DNA of 21,709 nucleotides from Treponema sp. Its GTDB lineage: Bacteria; Spirochaetota; Spirochaetia; Treponematales; Breznakiellaceae. Of the stretch, positions 21,390-21,709 are shown piece after piece. The position numbers and the translations under genes are program-made. Each line of letters starts with the position of its first letter. Positions within the stretch are counted from its first letter, which is position 1. The stretch is taken from positions 1 to 21,709 of the forward strand of contig JAITQR010000050.1 of assembly GCA_031288815.1 (NCBI GenBank), written 5' to 3'. A model generated the notes under the pieces. That model worked only from the letters and a program-made list of their open reading frames with translations. It ran no database searches and had not been told where the DNA came from.

Positions 21390-21709
21390 ATGACCAACGA
21401 GATTTTACGCGAACCGGAGATGGGCTTAACATTTGAGAAAGTCTGGGCCATGTTCCAGGAGACGGATCGCCGCTTACAGGATACGGATCGGCTGATACAG
21501 GAAAACGCCTTACAGATGAAGGAGACGGATCGCAAGTTCCAGGAGACAGACCGCAAGTTCCAGGAGACGGATCGCCGCTTACAAGAGACGGATCGGCTGA
21601 TACAGGAAAACGCCTTACAGATGAAGGAGACGGATCGTAAGTTCCAGGAGACAGACCGCAAGTTCCAGGAGACGGATCGCCGCTTACAAGAGACGGATCG
21701 GCTGATACA
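21390..21709 (+). CDS. Coiled-coil heptad-repeat protein, N-terminal part (runs off the right edge)
   Basis: At least 106 codons are open. A unique head (MTNEILREPEMGLTFEKVWAMF) is followed by uninterrupted heptads of the form QETDRRL, QDTDRLI, QENALQM, KETDRKF, QETDRKF, repeated in the same order. The spacing of Leu/Phe/Ile/Met every seven residues predicts a long, highly charged coiled coil. Heads like this in treponemes are, as far as I recall, often followed by a DUF3782/PD-(D/E)XK nuclease-like domain, which would lie outside the window. The DNA repeats are nearly identical (105-bp unit), so repeat number can change without breaking the frame. The ATG at 21390-21392 is chosen as the first Met before the repeats but has no Shine-Dalgarno sequence. 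Function is unknown. Confidence 0.7.
   Translation, partial: MTNEILREPEMGLTFEKVWAMFQETDRRLQDTDRLIQENALQMKETDRKFQETDRKFQETDRRLQETDRLIQENALQMKETDRKFQETDRKFQETDRRLQETDRLI
21456..21709 (+). repeat. Tandem repeat, 105-bp unit, two full copies plus a partial copy
   Basis: Units begin at 21456, 21561 and 21666 with CAGGAGACGGATCGCCGCTT. Each is five 21-bp sub-repeats encoding five heptads. Copies 1 and 2 differ at only a few bases (for example CAGGATACGG/CAAGAGACGG and GATCGCAAG/GATCGTAAG). The array continues past the window end. Confidence 0.9.

Noticed and set aside
21456..21709. Regular repeats suggestive of a CRISPR array
   Set aside because: There are no unique spacers; the repeats are in frame, back to back, and encode coiled-coil heptads.

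Overview
The window looks like the chromosome of a free-living or gut-associated spirochaete, most likely a GC-rich treponeme of the termite-gut type. This is inferred from codon style, from spirochaete-like hypothetical proteins, from recurring short palindromic intergenic repeats, and from a coiled-coil protein built of ETDRKFQ-like heptads of a kind I associate with treponemes. No rRNA, tRNA, transposase or CRISPR array was seen.

Layout. Positions 1-2357 (minus strand) hold a polyphosphate operon: an exopolyphosphatase/HD protein followed 10 nt later by the start of polyphosphate kinase, which runs off the left edge. Next come a short orphan Phd/YefM-like antitoxin (2433-2630) and an (alpha/alpha)6 glycosidase-like protein (2783-4237), both minus strand. 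Divergent from the latter is a large fusion protein (4469-6925) that joins a GatB/GatE-like tRNA-amidotransferase module to a GatD-like asparaginase module. Key residues appear to be missing from both active sites. It converges on a membrane-anchored hypothetical protein (7005-8840), which is divergent from an exported TPR protein (8887-10335).

Positions 10340-14950 form a visibly less GC-rich sugar-utilisation segment: a GHL6/GH42-like glycosidase behind a consensus promoter, an aldo/keto reductase, the scar of a deleted sugar ABC transporter operon, a metallo-beta-lactamase-fold hydrolase and a Gfo/Idh oxidoreductase reduced to its two ends. This reads as an island for catabolism of a plant glycoside that is being dismantled by internal deletions.

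From 14990 onward there are a small four-helix membrane protein (minus strand), a TraB-family membrane protein, a cytoplasmic GH28 polygalacturonase-type enzyme bracketed by a 48/49-bp inverted repeat, about 670 nt of structured non-coding DNA ending in a strong sigma-54-type promoter, an Hsp20 chaperone, a structured leader, and a Na+/phosphate cotransporter family protein with a PhoU-like tail. The window ends inside a coiled-coil gene made of near-identical 105-bp tandem repeats. Phosphate uptake and polyphosphate metabolism occur at opposite ends of the window, but nothing in the sequence links them.

The most interesting points are the GatB-asparaginase fusion with both catalytic centres apparently disabled, the ABC-transporter deletion scar, the inverted repeats around GH28, and the sigma-54 promoter of the Hsp20 gene. 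All functional calls come from reading the translated sequence and recalling family motifs; no database search was run.
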